A stretch of DNA of 5,395 nt, from the NCBI GenBank assembly GCA_934254755.1, contig CAKQMM010000100.1, positions 1 to 5,395 of the forward strand. The letters run 5' to 3'. The position numbers and the translations under genes were made by a program. Numbering within the stretch: position 1 is the stretch's first letter; each line of letters starts with the position of its first letter. Below the pieces are notes generated by a model that had not been told where the DNA came from, did no database searches, and saw nothing but the letters and a program-made list of their open reading frames with translations. The DNA comes from an uncultured Clostridia bacterium (GTDB lineage: Bacteria > Bacillota > Clostridia > Christensenellales > Borkfalkiaceae). Shown here in pieces: positions 5,070 through 5,395 of this stretch.

Positions 5070-5186
5070 GGTTAAAGGCGGAAGGAGCAAGCCCCTTCCC
5101 TACGTTAAATTTGCGGGTTCTTAAAGCCCGTCCTCGTTTAAATTCCGCGTTCGTTTCCACGAGATGTTTCGCTTATCGCTCAACAT
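5070..5186. repeat. 117-bp direct repeat, copy 1
   Basis: This segment matches 5279-5395 with only two differences (A/G at 5075 versus 5284, and at 5109 versus 5318). The pair has a 209-base period. It contains the R core (5086-5130) also found at 1755-1800, and its start includes the small hairpin GGAAGG/CCTTCC. It lies upstream of the transporter operon. Confidence 0.9.
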
Positions 5187-5240
5187 GACGGTTATTGTTC
5201 TGTCATTCTGAGTGTAGCGACAGCGAAACGAAGAATCTCG
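5160..5240. repeat. Imperfect inverted repeat (REP-like)
   Basis: Arm CGAGATGTTTCGCTTATCGC...CATGACG (5160-5190) is an imperfect reverse complement of GTCATTCTGAGTG...GAATCTCG (5202-5240). The best-paired parts are CGAGAT with ATCTCG, GTTTCGCT with AGCGAAAC, and ATGAC with GTCAT. Arms of the type GTCATTCTGAG...GAATCTCG are a form I associate with dispersed intergenic repeats in many bacterial genomes. No open frame here is credible. Confidence 0.6.
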
Positions 5241-5278
5241 CGGAAGCGGCAATCTTCGTTTGCTTTTTGTAAAATAGC

Positions 5279-5395
5279 GGTTAGAGGCGGAAGGAGCAAG
5301 CCCCTTCCCTACGTTAAGTTTGCGGGTTCTTAAAGCCCGTCCTCGTTTAAATTCCGCGTTCGTTTCCACGAGATGTTTCGCTTATCGCTCAACAT
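5279..5395. repeat. 117-bp direct repeat, copy 2 (cut by window edge)
   Basis: Near-identical to 5070-5186 (115 of 117 bases). The match is still intact where the window ends, so the true repeat is longer and may be one unit of a 209-bp tandem array. It includes R core copy 2 at 5295-5339. Confidence 0.9.

Noticed and set aside
4905..5070. T-box or known riboswitch upstream of the importer operon
   Set aside because: I looked for a T-box AGGGUGG-type sequence and other familiar conserved cores and saw none; only small hairpins are present.
5121..5369. 82-codon minus-strand frame across the right-edge repeats
   Set aside because: Its two ends are translations of the same duplicated DNA and its middle crosses the inverted repeat; it has no Shine-Dalgarno and no protein-like character.

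Overview
The window looks like chromosomal DNA from a low-to-moderate-GC Gram-positive bacterium, most likely an uncultured member of the Clostridia (Bacillota). This rests on strong AGGAG-type ribosome binding sites, lipoprotein signal peptides on the secreted proteins, an ABC importer whose binding protein is a lipoprotein, and intergenic DNA crowded with small dispersed repeats. The taxonomic placement is an inference from style; no marker gene is present.

Left end (1-768): on the minus strand, a membrane-anchored helical protein of unknown function (71-637) is followed 42 bases later by the first nine codons of another gene that runs out of the window (1-28). A 131-base divergent spacer (638-768) separates these from a plus-strand lipoprotein gene of unknown function (769-1440).

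Middle (1441-2012): a 572-base stretch without a gene. It is a mosaic of small repeat modules: a perfect 12-bp-arm palindrome, a degenerate AGTGATTAG stretch, two G6-framed hairpins with unrelated stems, one core copy of a repeat that recurs at the right end, and a two-hairpin module with a plus-strand T-rich tail. It ends with a strong terminator for the minus-strand operon beyond.

Right half (2013-5040): a minus-strand operon for an ABC importer of the ABC_sub_bind / COG2984-COG4120-COG1101 type (the TrpXYZ-like group). The order is lipoprotein substrate-binding protein, integral-membrane permease, then ATPase, with the last two overlapping by 8 bases. A possible 31-codon leader ORF lies just upstream of the binding-protein gene. 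The three proteins would form one importer: the lipoprotein captures the ligand outside, the permease forms the channel, and the ATPase drives it. The substrate cannot be read from the sequence.

The most interesting observation lies inside this operon. The 203 bases between the binding-protein gene and the permease ATG contain a roughly 148-bp segment bounded by 13-bp imperfect terminal inverted repeats (12 of 13 matching). On paper, removing it joins an otherwise stranded, very strong Shine-Dalgarno to the permease ATG with an ideal 8-base spacing. This looks like a MITE-like element that landed between a ribosome binding site and its start codon. The right edge (5070-5395) carries 117-bp direct repeats at a 209-bp period, with a REP-like inverted repeat between them.
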